A stretch of DNA of 64,000 bases, taken from JBJXGE01 sp046154185. Its GTDB lineage: Bacteria > Planctomycetota > UBA8108 > UBA1146 > JAJFFE01. Below, piece by piece: positions 1-10,026 of this stretch. The position numbers were made by a program, and so were the translations under genes. The notes beneath the pieces are model-generated. The model made no database searches and had not been told where the DNA came from. It worked only from the letters and a program-made list of their open reading frames with translations. The stretch is taken from the NCBI GenBank assembly GCA_046154185.1, contig JBJXGE010000053.1, positions 44,445-108,444 of the forward strand, read 5' to 3'. Numbering within the stretch: the stretch's first letter is position 1; each line of letters opens with the position of its first letter.

Positions 1-99
1 CGCCGAAAAATCATGCCTGCGCAGTAGGTCGCGCTCAAAGCGTTGCAAACCGGGTCGATACCGTCGCGCATGCCGCTTGCGGCCGGCGCGCACATTGCT

Positions 100-2193
100 T
101 CAGGTCGGCAGCGCGACTTTTCTAGCGGCCGCGCGCGCCGAGCACAGGAGTCCCGCTAAATAAAAGACACCGGAAACGCCGAGCAGCGCCTTGAGGCCGA
201 TAATGATCGCCGCGTATTCGAGTAGTCCGCCGAGGACTGCGCCGAGGATGTTCCACGCATACGCTTGATCCGCCGCAGCGCAGTTCAGAAAACGCACTGC
301 GAATGCGGCCGAGCCAAAAAACACGGGCAGTCCGGCAATCGCGGCTGACATGGCCAGCCGCGCCAACCAGCCATCGAACAGTAACCACTCATGCGGCAGG
401 AGCCCCACGGCGGCGAGACTCAGCCCGAGTCCGATCAGGATGCGCTTCGAGTTCAGCCAGCGCCGACGGGCGAAGATCGTGCCCGTGAGCGCCATCAGCA
501 GTACCGCGCCAAGTACGACCGCGCTCGAAATCCATGTCGCGCCCCACAACAAATTCATGGCGGTGATGGACGTCGTTTCCAGCAACAGGAACCCCGCGCC
601 GTAGCAGAAGAATTCGAAATCGCCGCTGCCGCGAAGTGTCTCGTCGCGACGACGGCCAAGTGCTCGCGCGCCGAAGACGCTCAGCGCGGCGATGCCGCCG
701 ACGATCGCTAAGAGCGTGGCGTGAAACCCGCTGAGCGCGCGTTCCTTCAAGTAGAGAAACGGCCAATCGTCGGTGGGAATTGTCACGTCAAGAGGCGCCG
801 CTTGCACGCGCACCGCCGAGGCGGCCGAGCTGTTTGCACGCAACTCGGCGAAACCGGGACCGGCCAAGTACACGGTATTGAAGACGGTGCGGTCTTCGCG
901 CATCACGAGTGGCGGTTCGTCGAAAGCGGCCGTCAGCATCGCCAGCATGCGCTCGTGAATAAAGGAATCGGCGACCATGAAGTAGAGCACGATGCCACCA
1001 TCGGGCGTCAAGCGCCCGCGCGCGGCTCGAAAAGCCTCTTCCGTGTATACGAAATTGTCGAGCCGAACCTGCGAGACCGCCGAGAGCCGCGTCATCGAAT
1101 CGAGTGTCCCGAACACGATGAGATCGTAGCGGCTTTTGCTCGTCGCCAGAAACGTGCGCGCGTCCGCAACGATGACCCGCACTCGTTGATCGTCATAGGG
1201 CTTGTTCGGATGTATGCGACGGCCGATGTCGACAATGGACGGATCGATCTCCACGGCGTCGACGTTGGTCGGTGAGAGTCGGAGGAGCGCCGCGACGTCG
1301 TTGCCTGTTCCGGCGCCGAGCACGAGCGCACGCCGTGGAGCACGTCCGAGAAGTTGCAAAGGTTGCATGTAACCGCGTTGAGTTGCAGCTTCGGGACTCG
1401 ACGGATCGACCGGCGCGTTGACCATGTCGAGCGCATATTGGTGGAGTGAACCGTTGGCACGGAGGTAATAGCCGCTGACTCCCTCGGGATTTCGACCAAA
1501 GCTCAGCGCGTAGTACGGACTATAGATCTGCGCGGGATCGCTGAGCGCGATGAGCGCCAACGAGGCGACGATCAACGCGAGAAAGTGCGCGATGTACCGC
1601 AGCGCCAAGAACTCTGGAATGAGCAGCACCAGCGCAGCGCCAAACCACACGGCCGGCGGTGTCCGCAGCCACGCGCAAATCGAGAATGCGACGACACCGG
1701 CGATCGATCCGAACAAGTTTGCGATGTACCCGCTGCCGAGGACTTGTGCGTCGGCACACGACTTGAAGCACTCGCCAAGGATCTGCCCAAGCGGGATGAA
1801 CACGGCCGCCGACATCACGAATGAAATGACAATCGGCAGAACGAGATTCTCGATCACCGGCGCGTTCGCCGGTAAATCGTAATACAGCAGCCAAAGGTGT
1901 TCGGTGGGAGAGTTTTGCGTGAACACGACGCGCGCGAGCAGACTCGTGATACCGATCAGCGTGCAGAACAAGGCCGGCCAGGACGCGAGCAAGGACCGGC
2001 AACGACTGAGCAGCGAGCCGAGTCCCAGACCGAGAAACGCGCCGATCAGAATGAGATTGGGAAAATATGCGAGCACTCGCACGCGCATCGGCATCCAACG
2101 GATCAACGCCAACTCGAGCAACAAGCAAGCGCAGGAAAGCGCAGTCAATCTGAGCAGCAAAAGGCTCCGACGGCGGTCGACTCGCATAGCCAA
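100..2193 (-). CDS. Spermidine-synthase-like polytopic membrane protein
   Basis: This 697-residue protein has several hydrophobic helices at its N-terminus (about residues 10-220), a Rossmann-like methyltransferase/aminopropyltransferase core in the middle, and a second helix cluster from about residue 500 to the end. The core shows the SAM-type motif LVLGAGTGNDVAALL, the acidic strand end VEIDP, and VIVADARTFL followed by YDLIVFG, as in spermidine synthase-like folds. Membrane-embedded spermidine-synthase-like proteins are common and mostly uncharacterised, so real polyamine synthesis is not established. The start is TTG at 2193, with GGAAAA just upstream; an in-frame ATG lies two codons downstream at 2187. 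It is divergent from the tagged secreted protein at 2410. Confidence 0.75.
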   Translation of the reverse strand: MAMRVDRRRSLLLLRLTALSCACLLLELALIRWMPMRVRVLAYFPNLILIGAFLGLGLGSLLSRCRSLLASWPALFCTLIGITSLLARVVFTQNSPTEHLWLLYYDLPANAPVIENLVLPIVISFVMSAAVFIPLGQILGECFKSCADAQVLGSGYIANLFGSIAGVVAFSICAWLRTPPAVWFGAALVLLIPEFLALRYIAHFLALIVASLALIALSDPAQIYSPYYALSFGRNPEGVSGYYLRANGSLHQYALDMVNAPVDPSSPEAATQRGYMQPLQLLGRAPRRALVLGAGTGNDVAALLRLSPTNVDAVEIDPSIVDIGRRIHPNKPYDDQRVRVIVADARTFLATSKSRYDLIVFGTLDSMTRLSAVSQVRLDNFVYTEEAFRAARGRLTPDGGIVLYFMVADSFIHERMLAMLTAAFDEPPLVMREDRTVFNTVYLAGPGFAELRANSSAASAVRVQAAPLDVTIPTDDWPFLYLKERALSGFHATLLAIVGGIAALSVFGARALGRRRDETLRGSGDFEFFCYGAGFLLLETTSITAMNLLWGATWISSAVVLGAVLLMALTGTIFARRRWLNSKRILIGLGLSLAAVGLLPHEWLLFDGWLARLAMSAAIAGLPVFFGSAAFAVRFLNCAAADQAYAWNILGAVLGGLLEYAAIIIGLKALLGVSGVFYLAGLLCSARAAARKVALPT

Positions 2194-2409
2194 GTGATTT
2201 TCCGATCGCAGGATGGGTACTCGCGCGTCGTGACCCGCGCGTCAATGCGCTTGACCGGCTGCGGATACTAGCCCTCCTATTCGGCAGGTGCCAGCCACCC
2301 GGCCCGGCGTGCTTCTGTATCTGTAAAGACGCGAGCTGGATAACTTGGTCGTTGTCGTTGGCATGTTGGGCCTCGGGAAAATCTGCGCGAATCTTTGGGA
2401 GGAGACCAG

Positions 2410-4242
2410 ATGACGCTCTTTAGAATCGGGCTCAGTCTTAGCTTCGTGCTGGTGGGCGCGTGGCAGCATTTATTGCTGGCGCAGTTGTCATTTACGAACC
2501 AAACGGTCGCCGCGGGTGTGATCAGCGAATACGACCCCGGACTCTTCGCGCACTGGCAGTATCCGGCCGGCGTGGCGGTCGGCGACTTCAACAACGACGG
2601 TTTTCAAGATGTGTTCGCGGTGACGGGCGGTGCCGACGGATTTCCCGACCGGCTTTTCATGAATGACGGGGACGGCACGTTTACCGACCAGGCCGTCGCG
2701 TGGGGGCTCACGGTCGTTCACATGGGGAAAGGCGTGGCAGTCGGTGACTATGACAAGGATGGTTGGCTCGATATTTACGTGACCAGCGCCGGCCCGCCGG
2801 CCGGCGCGGCGCCAGGTCACCACAAGCTCTACCACAATAACGGCAACAACACCTTCACGAACGTCGCGGCCGCCGCGGGTGTGAACTTCACGACGACGAC
2901 TCAAGAGGACGGATTCGGTTCTTGCTTCGGTGACTACGATCTCGACGGCGACCTGGATCTTTTCGTCGGCGGTTTCGCATTCGCAAATTCTGGTTCAAAG
3001 TTGTTTCGCAATAACGGCGACGGCACGTTTACCAATGTGACGGTCGCGAGTCAGATCTTCGCACTTCCTGGCAACCACTCGGCGTTCGCGCCGCGCTTCA
3101 TCGACATGAACGGCGATTTCTTTCCTGAGTTGCTGCTCGCCGCTGATTTCGGCACCAGCATGTATCTCGCAAACGACGGCGATGGGACCTTTACCGAGCT
3201 CACCGACTCGTCCGGCACGGGCCAAGAGGAAAACGGCATGGGCCAAACCGTCGGCGACTACGATGGCGACGGCGTGATCGATTGGTACGTGACGTCGATT
3301 TACTTGCCGTCGATTAGTTGGACCGGCAACAAACTCTACCTCAATCTCGGACAGCATGAGTTCAGCGAGATCTCCGTTGCCGCGGGCGTCCATGATGGCG
3401 GCTACGGCTGGGCGGCGGTCAGTGTCGATTTCGACCACGACGGGGACGTCGACATCGCCGAGACCAACGGCGCGTTTACGGGCGAGTTCACAGGCGAGCT
3501 GTCCTATCTGTGGCTCAATGACGCCGACAGTACTTTTACGGAGTCCGCGAGCGCGCTTGGTTTCGTCACGACGGCCCAAGGCCGTGGGTTGGTCAACTTC
3601 GACTACGACAACGATGGCGACCAGGATCTGTTGCAGACCGCGAATCACGACATGTTGCTGTTGTTTCGCAATGACCTCGCGGGGCCGGGCCGCAATTGGT
3701 TGCGCGTGTTCTTGGACACGAGCACCGAGCCAGGCCTCGCGGCGAATGGCATCGGTAGCAAAGTCTACGTGACGGTCGGCGGAGTCGAGCGCGTGCGCTC
3801 GATCGACGGCGGCGACAACTTCCTGAGTAAGAGCGAGCTGTCCGCGCACTTTGGAGTGGGCGCCGCGACCGTCATCGATGAATTGCGCGTGGCGTGGCCG
3901 AACGGCCTCGAAACCGTGCTGGTCGGGGTGCCAGTCAATCAAACGCTGACGATCACCCCGGCGCCGCCTTTGCCGCCGGCCTTCTTGCGAGGCGATGCGA
4001 ACTCCGATGGCGCTATCGACATCGGCGACTCGATCGCAGTTTTGAGCTGGCTCTTCGACTCCGCCGCAACTGTGCTGTGCGAGAGCGCGGCGGATTCGAA
4101 CGCCGACGACCATCTCAACATCGCCGACGCGATTTTCTTGTTGTCGTATAGCTTCTCGATGGGCGTCGCACCATCCGCGCCGTTTCCGGACTGCGGTGGT
4201 GTCGCGAGCGTGTTTGGTTGCGCCATCACGCCGTGTCCATGA
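2410..4242 (+). CDS. Secreted FG-GAP/VCBS repeat protein with ASPIC/UnbV domain and C-terminal dockerin-like tag
   Basis: A 610-residue exported protein. A signal peptide (MTLFRIGLSLSFVLVGAW onwards) is followed by a run of FG-GAP/VCBS-type repeats recognisable by DFNNDGFQDVF, DYDKDGWLDIY, DYDLDGDLDLF, DYDGDGVIDWY and DYDNDGDQDLL, which are Asp-rich calcium-binding blades of an integrin-alpha-like propeller. An ASPIC/UnbV domain follows (about 430-515, NWLRVFLDTSTEPG to NQTLTI). The last 80 residues carry the tag: RGDANSDGAIDIGD and SNADDHLNIADAI. I chose ATG 2410 because GGGAGGAG lies 5 bases upstream; an upstream in-frame TTG at 2395 would put that Shine-Dalgarno inside the gene. Likely surface or extracellular, possibly adhesive or polymer-binding; the ligand is unknown. 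Confidence 0.85.
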   Translation: MTLFRIGLSLSFVLVGAWQHLLLAQLSFTNQTVAAGVISEYDPGLFAHWQYPAGVAVGDFNNDGFQDVFAVTGGADGFPDRLFMNDGDGTFTDQAVAWGLTVVHMGKGVAVGDYDKDGWLDIYVTSAGPPAGAAPGHHKLYHNNGNNTFTNVAAAAGVNFTTTTQEDGFGSCFGDYDLDGDLDLFVGGFAFANSGSKLFRNNGDGTFTNVTVASQIFALPGNHSAFAPRFIDMNGDFFPELLLAADFGTSMYLANDGDGTFTELTDSSGTGQEENGMGQTVGDYDGDGVIDWYVTSIYLPSISWTGNKLYLNLGQHEFSEISVAAGVHDGGYGWAAVSVDFDHDGDVDIAETNGAFTGEFTGELSYLWLNDADSTFTESASALGFVTTAQGRGLVNFDYDNDGDQDLLQTANHDMLLLFRNDLAGPGRNWLRVFLDTSTEPGLAANGIGSKVYVTVGGVERVRSIDGGDNFLSKSELSAHFGVGAATVIDELRVAWPNGLETVLVGVPVNQTLTITPAPPLPPAFLRGDANSDGAIDIGDSIAVLSWLFDSAATVLCESAADSNADDHLNIADAIFLLSYSFSMGVAPSAPFPDCGGVASVFGCAITPCP

Positions 4243-4252
4243 AGACGAGAGC

Positions 4253-4288
4253 CGTAGAAGCGCCGGCGATTCAGCCGGCGCTTCTACG
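4253..4288. terminator. Perfect 15-bp-stem palindrome between convergent genes
   Basis: CGTAGAAGCGCCGGC (4253-4267) pairs perfectly with GCCGGCGCTTCTACG (4274-4288) around a 6-base loop GATTCA. It lies 10 bases after one stop codon and 21 bases before the convergent one, so it can serve as a bidirectional terminator. It has no U-tract. Its perfect stem and purine-rich foot also resemble dispersed REP-type palindromes. Confidence 0.7.
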
Positions 4289-4309
4289 ACGATCCGTCAC
4301 TACCTCGCG

Positions 4310-6145
4310 TTACGGACAGTTCGAATAACTGTCGCAGTCGAGACCAGCGGTGATGCCGCCATCGGGAGTCGGATCGGTGCCGCACGCCGCATAGGGCGGC
4401 GGTGGCGGCGGGCCGCCCGAAAAGAGCAAGCTCAAAGTCGAGATCGGGTCGGCGATATTGATCAAACCATCGTCGTTGTGATCCGCGGAGTCGCCGCAAC
4501 TGGGCAGCGGACCATCGACAAACATCCAACTCAGTGTGAAGATCGCATCGGCGATGTTGATCAAGCCGTCCGCGTTCGAGTCCGCGCGGCGGAAGAGCGG
4601 CGGAAAGTAGAACCGCTTGTGGACGAAGAACAACTCCTGGCCGGGACTGGGGCCCAGATTGCCGACGGAAATCACGACCGTCTCGCCCGCGGCCATGGTA
4701 ACCGTCACTCTCGAATCGAGAAACCCGCAGGGCCAGCCCTCAGTTTCCGAGGCGCCGTCATCATTGTAGTCCAGCAGTGTAGCTCCTGAGCAGGCATCGA
4801 AAACGTGCACAAACGTATCCGTCATCGGGCTGGACAGGAGCGACGAACCGCAAGTGTCGATCTCCAGGGTACCGAGGGTCGAGGCCGTGAACGTGTACCA
4901 CACATTCGGATCAGAGATCACGCCGCTGGTGGGAAGGAAACCCGTGGCGCCATTCCACGTTCCCAGTGTCGTGTCGTCCGTAAGCGGGAGCGCTGTCGAG
5001 CAAGTGTCATTCGCCGCGTCCCCGGACGGGTCGTATTCGACGTAGAGCCGAAACGGCCCGATCTGACTCGCTGTACCGCCGGAGACTCGAATCCACACGG
5101 TTTGGTTGGCGCTGAGAGTCGCGGACACGAGCGCGTCATTCGCGACGCCGCCGTCAAGCGATAAACACGCGAACGTCGTCACGTCGCAATCCAACTCGGA
5201 GCCGCCGCAACTCTCGTAGATCGCGAGCGAAGTGTTGATGCCTTGGTCTAAGCCGTAAGAGTCGTTCGTGCCGCACGTCCTTACTTCAAGGACGCCGGCC
5301 ACCGGCGAGTCGAACGTGTACCAAACATCCGGCGCCGACGTGAGTGGGGCGCAACTCGAAACGCCCAAACCAGTCGAACCCAAGAGATTGCCGTGGAGAA
5401 ACCCGGGAAACAGCGGGATCGCGGTGGCGCATGTGGAATTCGGAATGTCGGATGGAATCAAGAACTCGATGCAATTCTCGAGAAACGCGGCAACTGCGTC
5501 GGCTTCGAGTCCATCGAGCACGTGCGAGATCGTCACGACTCGACCGCCACGCGAGATGAATACGCCGGCTTCGCCAACAGTCTCACTGAACGAGAAGCCG
5601 CCGACCGCGCGACCGGCGGTCGCTGAAACGGTCAGGCGATCCCCATCGTCGGCCCACAAACTCGTACCGGCGGGCAGAGAGACCACCGCGTTGGGCGATC
5701 GCCACAAGGCATGCAGGTCGGTGCCGCTCGCCCAGCGTCGCACACTCGTCGGCGTACTAAATGAGGCGGCCGCGGTTACTCCCAAGGCCGAGCGCAGGGC
5801 TGAATCGCCATCGAGGTCGTACGTCGCGACGATCGCGCGTCCGTCGTCGTTCACGTAATCGATGAAGTCTGCGGAATCAAACGTGCAACAAGAATTGGCG
5901 ACGATGACCAGATCCCACGACGTGGATCCGGTAAGTTGCGCATCGAAGGCCGCGTTCGTCGTCTCGATGGTGACGCTGACGCCGGCCCCGAACTCGGCCA
6001 ACGCATCGCTGACGACCGTCGAATTTATCCCGTCCAAAACCAACACTTCCCACTGACTGAACGCGGCGGTCCGCAACGATGCGAAACCGAAACACAACAC
6101 TGCGAACGCTAACAACCGGCCACGAACCGTCTTCGCCATCATCAT
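4310..6145 (-). CDS. Secreted protein with PPC-like beta domains and C-terminal dockerin-like tag
   Basis: A 611-residue exported protein starting MMMAKTVRGRLLAFAVLCFG, a clear signal peptide with AAFS-Q as the likely cleavage region. Residues about 30-235 form an alpha/beta domain (WEVLVLDGINSTVVSDAL, DLVIVANSCCTF, GRVVTISHVLDG) that resembles class-I glutamine-amidotransferase-like or flavodoxin-like folds without an obvious catalytic triad. Two beta-rich modules follow, each containing PNVWYTF or PDVWYTF and a GTLEIDTCG-type strand, as in bacterial pre-peptidase C-terminal domains. The tag at the end reads RADSNADGLINIADAIFTL and NDDGLINIADPI. AAGGAGAG sits 4-5 bases before ATG 6145. It is convergent with the other tagged gene at 2410. 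Function unknown; probably cell-surface. Confidence 0.8.
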   Translation of the reverse strand: MMMAKTVRGRLLAFAVLCFGFASLRTAAFSQWEVLVLDGINSTVVSDALAEFGAGVSVTIETTNAAFDAQLTGSTSWDLVIVANSCCTFDSADFIDYVNDDGRAIVATYDLDGDSALRSALGVTAAASFSTPTSVRRWASGTDLHALWRSPNAVVSLPAGTSLWADDGDRLTVSATAGRAVGGFSFSETVGEAGVFISRGGRVVTISHVLDGLEADAVAAFLENCIEFLIPSDIPNSTCATAIPLFPGFLHGNLLGSTGLGVSSCAPLTSAPDVWYTFDSPVAGVLEVRTCGTNDSYGLDQGINTSLAIYESCGGSELDCDVTTFACLSLDGGVANDALVSATLSANQTVWIRVSGGTASQIGPFRLYVEYDPSGDAANDTCSTALPLTDDTTLGTWNGATGFLPTSGVISDPNVWYTFTASTLGTLEIDTCGSSLLSSPMTDTFVHVFDACSGATLLDYNDDGASETEGWPCGFLDSRVTVTMAAGETVVISVGNLGPSPGQELFFVHKRFYFPPLFRRADSNADGLINIADAIFTLSWMFVDGPLPSCGDSADHNDDGLINIADPISTLSLLFSGGPPPPPPYAACGTDPTPDGGITAGLDCDSYSNCP

Positions 6146-6373
6146 CTGACTCTCCTTCTATGCTGAATGCGCGCAGCATGCCTGCGATGCCCACGGGAGC
6201 GCAACACCAACGCTACCGGCCAGTCAGACCTCAGGCCCAACCGAACGCGCCGCCGCCTCTTAAGGGTCGCGCAAGAAATGACTTTCCATTTGGAGGTCGA
6301 GATCTGACGAGATCGGCCTTCAGAAGGCGAAGTTAATCCGGACCCCGAGTGAAGTGAGGCTTTTCGTCTACTG

Positions 6374-8311
6374 CTATCGAAGCAACGGCAACAACTCCTC
6401 GACGGCTCGATGCGCTTGGTCGATCGCCGCGTCCGCGTAAGAGTACGCCGCCGCGTCGGCATTCGCGATGGCGATGCGGCCGTAACCGGCGCGCGCCACG
6501 ACGCACGGCGCCTCGCCGCCGACGAGCCAGAACGGATCGTAGAGCGAATTGTATTGATAGGCGTAGCCGTGCGCCCAGCGATTGACGGTGATCGCGAGGA
6601 TGTCGCGCGCCGAGTCAAAACCGCCGGGCGCGAGAATGCGAGTGAGATCCTCGCGGATGCTGCGCTCGATCGTTTCGAACGATGTGCCGAGTAACTCGAG
6701 TCGGCCCGCGCGATGCTGCTCAGGCGCCGTGAGTCCCGCGGCGCAGGGCGTCTTCACGAGGTGGAGCACGATCGGCTGATCGGGCGACGTGACACATTGG
6801 TAGTCGCCAATGCTGACGCGAAAATCGAGTTGGACGGAAGTGTGCCAGAGTCCTGGACACATGACAGCGTGCACGCCGAGCTTCACGAAGGGCTGCCAGT
6901 TTCGGACGAGCACGTTCGTGTGGACGAGGGGCACTTTCGGGGCATACGCGAGCGCCGCCTTTTGCTTCGGCGGCAGCTCGGCGCAGATGTACGGAATCAC
7001 ATTGTGCCAGCACGCGAGCACGCACGTTTTGCCGGTGACGACTTCGAGCTTGCCATTGCGGAGGTAAGTGACTTCGACGTGTTTTGCGCGGGCCGGCTCC
7101 GCGTTGTGGCGCACGCGGACGACCGTACTATTGAGACGAAGACGTGCCGCGTTCTTTGGTTCATCGAGCCGCGCGTAGTTCGCACGCGCCGTAACAATGT
7201 CATCCATGGAATTGCCGGGAATCGCGCCCGGAATGAGTCGTCGCACGAGGAGCCGCGCGATCGTCGCGTTGCCATCCGGAAAGTGAAAATAGTAGTCGTC
7301 GGCTTCCGGATGTCGAATCGAATCGTGATTCTGACCCGGCCCCGGTTTCCGATCGAGATTCAGGCCTCGAAAGCCCGGGAGCCCGAGGCCCCAAGCATCC
7401 TGCGCCGGCACTGCGTCGATGCCGACGCCGAACAGGTCGTGCGTGCGCATCTGATGAAACGCGATCGCCATCGGGTCCAGCGACCAGTGCTTCGTCAAGA
7501 ACTCTGCGTAGGACATGCGCGCGAGCCGTGCCTTGATTTCGCTCGGTGCGAGATCCGGAAATGGCTGCAGCGGTTCGGTCGTCAGCCGTATGAGATCGCG
7601 CTGCGCACGCTCCGAGAGCGGTGTCTTCTGCAAGAACTCGGCGGTTGGTCGACTCGACGCGCCGGCGACCAGACGATCGCTGCCGAACGTTGCGCGATCA
7701 AAAAAGTATCCGGATTTGAGGCCGAGTGCGTAGAAGATTTCGTCACTCGCGACCGACTCGTATCGCGTGACGTCGATGCCGAGGTCGGAGATGAGCGATT
7801 TCGCATTCTTGCTGTAGGGGGCGGGACTTTCGATGGCCTGCGCGCCGCCGTAGCCGATGTGGGTGCGACCCTCGTGCGTGAACTCATTGCGAGTCGCATG
7901 CCCGCCAAAGTCATCGTGATTGTCGAGAATCAAGGCTCGCGCGTTTGGCGGCGCCGATTTCATGAAGTAATACGCCGCCGCGAGTCCGCTGATGCCGCCG
8001 CCCACGACCACGAGATCGTACGGCGCATCGACTGCGTTCGGCTCGCCAGCGTGCTGCCGCCAGAACTCGCCGTCCTTCAGTGCATGAAACGCTTCGAACG
8101 ATCCGACCGGGCTTCCGCGCAAACCGGTCAGCGCCGGCGGATAGTAATTGGGCGCTTTGCCGTCTTCGGTGCGGAGTGCGGCCAGCTCAAACCCCAACAG
8201 TGTTCGTGGCAGTGCGACGATCCCCGCCGCGGCGAGCGCCATGCCGTTGAGAAAATCTCGGCGATCGATGGGCCGATCCATGCCGAGTTCGCGATCGCGT
8301 TCGTTCGTCAT
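6374..8311 (-). CDS. Tat-exported FAD/NAD(P)-binding oxidoreductase, spermidine dehydrogenase-like
   Basis: This 645-residue protein begins with a twin-arginine signal (DRRDFLNGMALAAAG, arginines 17-18) and then an FAD-binding dinucleotide fold, LVVVGGGISGLAAAYYF, at about residues 100-117. The following ILDNHDDFGGHATRNEF is the second part of the FAD site and is typical of the SpdH-like family of periplasmic flavoproteins; a C-terminal FAD segment is seen near the end (GYGRIAIANADAAAYSY). Known SpdH oxidises spermidine, but substrate specificity cannot be read from sequence alone. GGGGAGGAG lies 7 bases upstream of ATG 8311. It is divergent from the YkvA-type gene at 8504, with about 190 bp between them. 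Confidence 0.75.
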   Translation of the reverse strand: MTNERDRELGMDRPIDRRDFLNGMALAAAGIVALPRTLLGFELAALRTEDGKAPNYYPPALTGLRGSPVGSFEAFHALKDGEFWRQHAGEPNAVDAPYDLVVVGGGISGLAAAYYFMKSAPPNARALILDNHDDFGGHATRNEFTHEGRTHIGYGGAQAIESPAPYSKNAKSLISDLGIDVTRYESVASDEIFYALGLKSGYFFDRATFGSDRLVAGASSRPTAEFLQKTPLSERAQRDLIRLTTEPLQPFPDLAPSEIKARLARMSYAEFLTKHWSLDPMAIAFHQMRTHDLFGVGIDAVPAQDAWGLGLPGFRGLNLDRKPGPGQNHDSIRHPEADDYYFHFPDGNATIARLLVRRLIPGAIPGNSMDDIVTARANYARLDEPKNAARLRLNSTVVRVRHNAEPARAKHVEVTYLRNGKLEVVTGKTCVLACWHNVIPYICAELPPKQKAALAYAPKVPLVHTNVLVRNWQPFVKLGVHAVMCPGLWHTSVQLDFRVSIGDYQCVTSPDQPIVLHLVKTPCAAGLTAPEQHRAGRLELLGTSFETIERSIREDLTRILAPGGFDSARDILAITVNRWAHGYAYQYNSLYDPFWLVGGEAPCVVARAGYGRIAIANADAAAYSYADAAIDQAHRAVEELLPLLR

Positions 8312-8503
8312 GAGTGATCTCCTCCCCTTGAGTCGCGACGAAGTCAGCAGGTTAAAGACTGCGTCGCGAGCTTACCGAGGTCCGACTGCGCCCACCAGCG
8401 AGTTGCGGTTTCAGTGTAGTGCAGGGCGATGCCGTTTGTTGCTTCGGTCCGCTCGGGCTCGTACGCTGTGTGAGTTCGAAAGCACAACACGAGAGGAATC
8501 GAC

Positions 8504-9001
8504 ATGGCCAAGCAACCCACGAAGGTGGCGAAAAAATCGACGAAGAAGAAAACCACGCGGAAGTCGACGGCGAAACCCGCCACGGCCAAACTCACGGCCG
8601 AGCAAGAGGCGAAGCTCGAAGCCGAGTTCAAGAAGTCGACGGCGCGCATCGATCGCACCGATGTGAAGTACGCGCTCGACAAGACGCTCAGCAAAGCCGA
8701 AGAGCTACTCAAGTCGAGTTCCGAGTGGATCGTCGGCCTCGGCCGCCAAGCGAAAATGCTCTTCACGATGCTGAAGTCGTGGTGGAGCGAAGAGTACGAC
8801 CTCCCCTGGGGAACCGTCGCCGCGATCACCACCGCGCTACTCTACTTTGTGAACCCGATCGACTTGGTCCCTGACTTTATTCCGCTCATAGGATTCCTAG
8901 ATGACTTGGCGATCATCGCGATCTGCGTGAAAGCCATCCAAGCCGACCTACGAAAATACGCCGAAGCAAAGAACATCGATTTGAAAGCGCTTGGTCTCTA
9001 G
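8504..9001 (+). CDS. YkvA-type DUF1232 small membrane-associated protein with Lys/Thr-rich N-terminus
   Basis: A 165-residue protein. The first 45 residues are very basic (KKSTKKKTTRKSTAKPATAK), like histone H1-type bacterial tails. A helical linker follows, and residues about 100-155 match the DUF1232/YkvA pattern: LLYFVNPIDLVPDFIPLIG and FLDDLAIIAICVKAI, a pair of hydrophobic helices with the conserved NPIDLVPD. GAGAGGAA is 5 bases upstream of ATG 8504. Function of YkvA-type proteins is unknown. The basic tail may bind nucleic acid or acidic lipid headgroups; that is inference. Confidence 0.8.
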   Translation: MAKQPTKVAKKSTKKKTTRKSTAKPATAKLTAEQEAKLEAEFKKSTARIDRTDVKYALDKTLSKAEELLKSSSEWIVGLGRQAKMLFTMLKSWWSEEYDLPWGTVAAITTALLYFVNPIDLVPDFIPLIGFLDDLAIIAICVKAIQADLRKYAEAKNIDLKALGL

Positions 9002-9154
9002 CCGAGTTCGCCCTGAGCACGGCGTCGTTTGGCTGGAGACCACTCTGCATCGCCAGTGAACTCACGAAATCGCCGTGGATAGTCGCCACCAACTGGATCC
9101 GCCCTGGTGGTCGCCAGATGCTCGTGAACGCAAAAGCAGCGAAGGGGAGTACCG

Positions 9155-9958
9155 ATGCGACTCGACGATCTCATCCGGGGAATACTTGTCGCGCGCGGAC
9201 TCTCGCGGCGCGATTTGCTTCGAGTCGGTGGCGTCGGCGGGGCGCTGCTCGCCTTGAATCAGTTCGGTCTCGGCGCCGACGAAGCGAAGCCGGCGAAAGG
9301 GAAGAGTCGCATGTCGATCCAGTCAGCCGTCGACCATTTGCTACTCGGCGTCGCGGATCTCGACGCGGGTATTGCGTGGGTCGAAAAGAAGACCGGTGTG
9401 CGAGCAATCGTCGGCGGCAGCCATCCGGGCGTCGGCACGCGAAACGCGCTCCTCGCGCTCGGGAAGAATCAGTACCTGGAGATCGTCGCGCCCGATCCTG
9501 CGCAGAAGGACTACAACTTTCATATCGACGTGCGGAAACTCACCGAGCCGCGACTCATCACTTGGGCGGCGCTTTCGCGCGAGATTCAGAAACTGGCGGA
9601 ACAAGCGCGCGCCGCGGGCTTCCAGCTCTTTGGTCCGAGCGATGGCTCGCGCGTTCGACCCGATGGGAAACAGCTCCGCTGGAAAACACTCGGCGTCATC
9701 TCGAAGGTCGAGACCCAGAGTCCGTCCGAGGTTTTACCAATTCCGTTCTTCATCGAGTGGGCGACTGACTCGCCGCATCCGGCGCAGGATGCGCCCAAGG
9801 GCTGCGAGCTCGTGCAATTTGAAATCGAGCATCCGAAGCCAGATTCCGTCCGCGATTCGCTGCGCACCCTCGGCCTCGAATCGACGCCGACGACCGGCAA
9901 AGCGACTCGCTTGATCGCGACGATGACCACGCCGAAGGGCAAGGTCACGCTGAGTTGA
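9155..9958 (+). CDS. Glyoxalase/VOC-superfamily protein with Tat-like signal
   Basis: A 267-residue protein with an N-terminal export signal of the Tat type, SRRDLLRVGGVGGALLAL (arginines 18-19). From about residue 55 it reads VDHLLLGVADLDAGIAWVEKK and YLEIVAPDP, the pattern of the Glyoxalase_3/VOC fold with an N-terminal HL.. metal-site strand. A second half-fold follows (about 155-265). Members of this group are usually annotated only as VOC proteins; the substrate is unknown. GGGGAG lies 5 bases before ATG 9155. It follows the YkvA-type gene by 153 bp on the same strand. Confidence 0.75.
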   Translation: MRLDDLIRGILVARGLSRRDLLRVGGVGGALLALNQFGLGADEAKPAKGKSRMSIQSAVDHLLLGVADLDAGIAWVEKKTGVRAIVGGSHPGVGTRNALLALGKNQYLEIVAPDPAQKDYNFHIDVRKLTEPRLITWAALSREIQKLAEQARAAGFQLFGPSDGSRVRPDGKQLRWKTLGVISKVETQSPSEVLPIPFFIEWATDSPHPAQDAPKGCELVQFEIEHPKPDSVRDSLRTLGLESTPTTGKATRLIATMTTPKGKVTLS

Positions 9959-10026
9959 ACCAGTGCGGGTGAGATTTCCCGCGCCAGAGTCCACCGTGCG
10001 CCAAAGTGTCGTTCCCACCAGAGGCA

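Noticed and set aside
1..8311. Polyamine pathway from the spermidine-synthase-like and SpdH-like proteins
   Set aside because: The genes are not adjacent, both families are broad, and substrate cannot be inferred.
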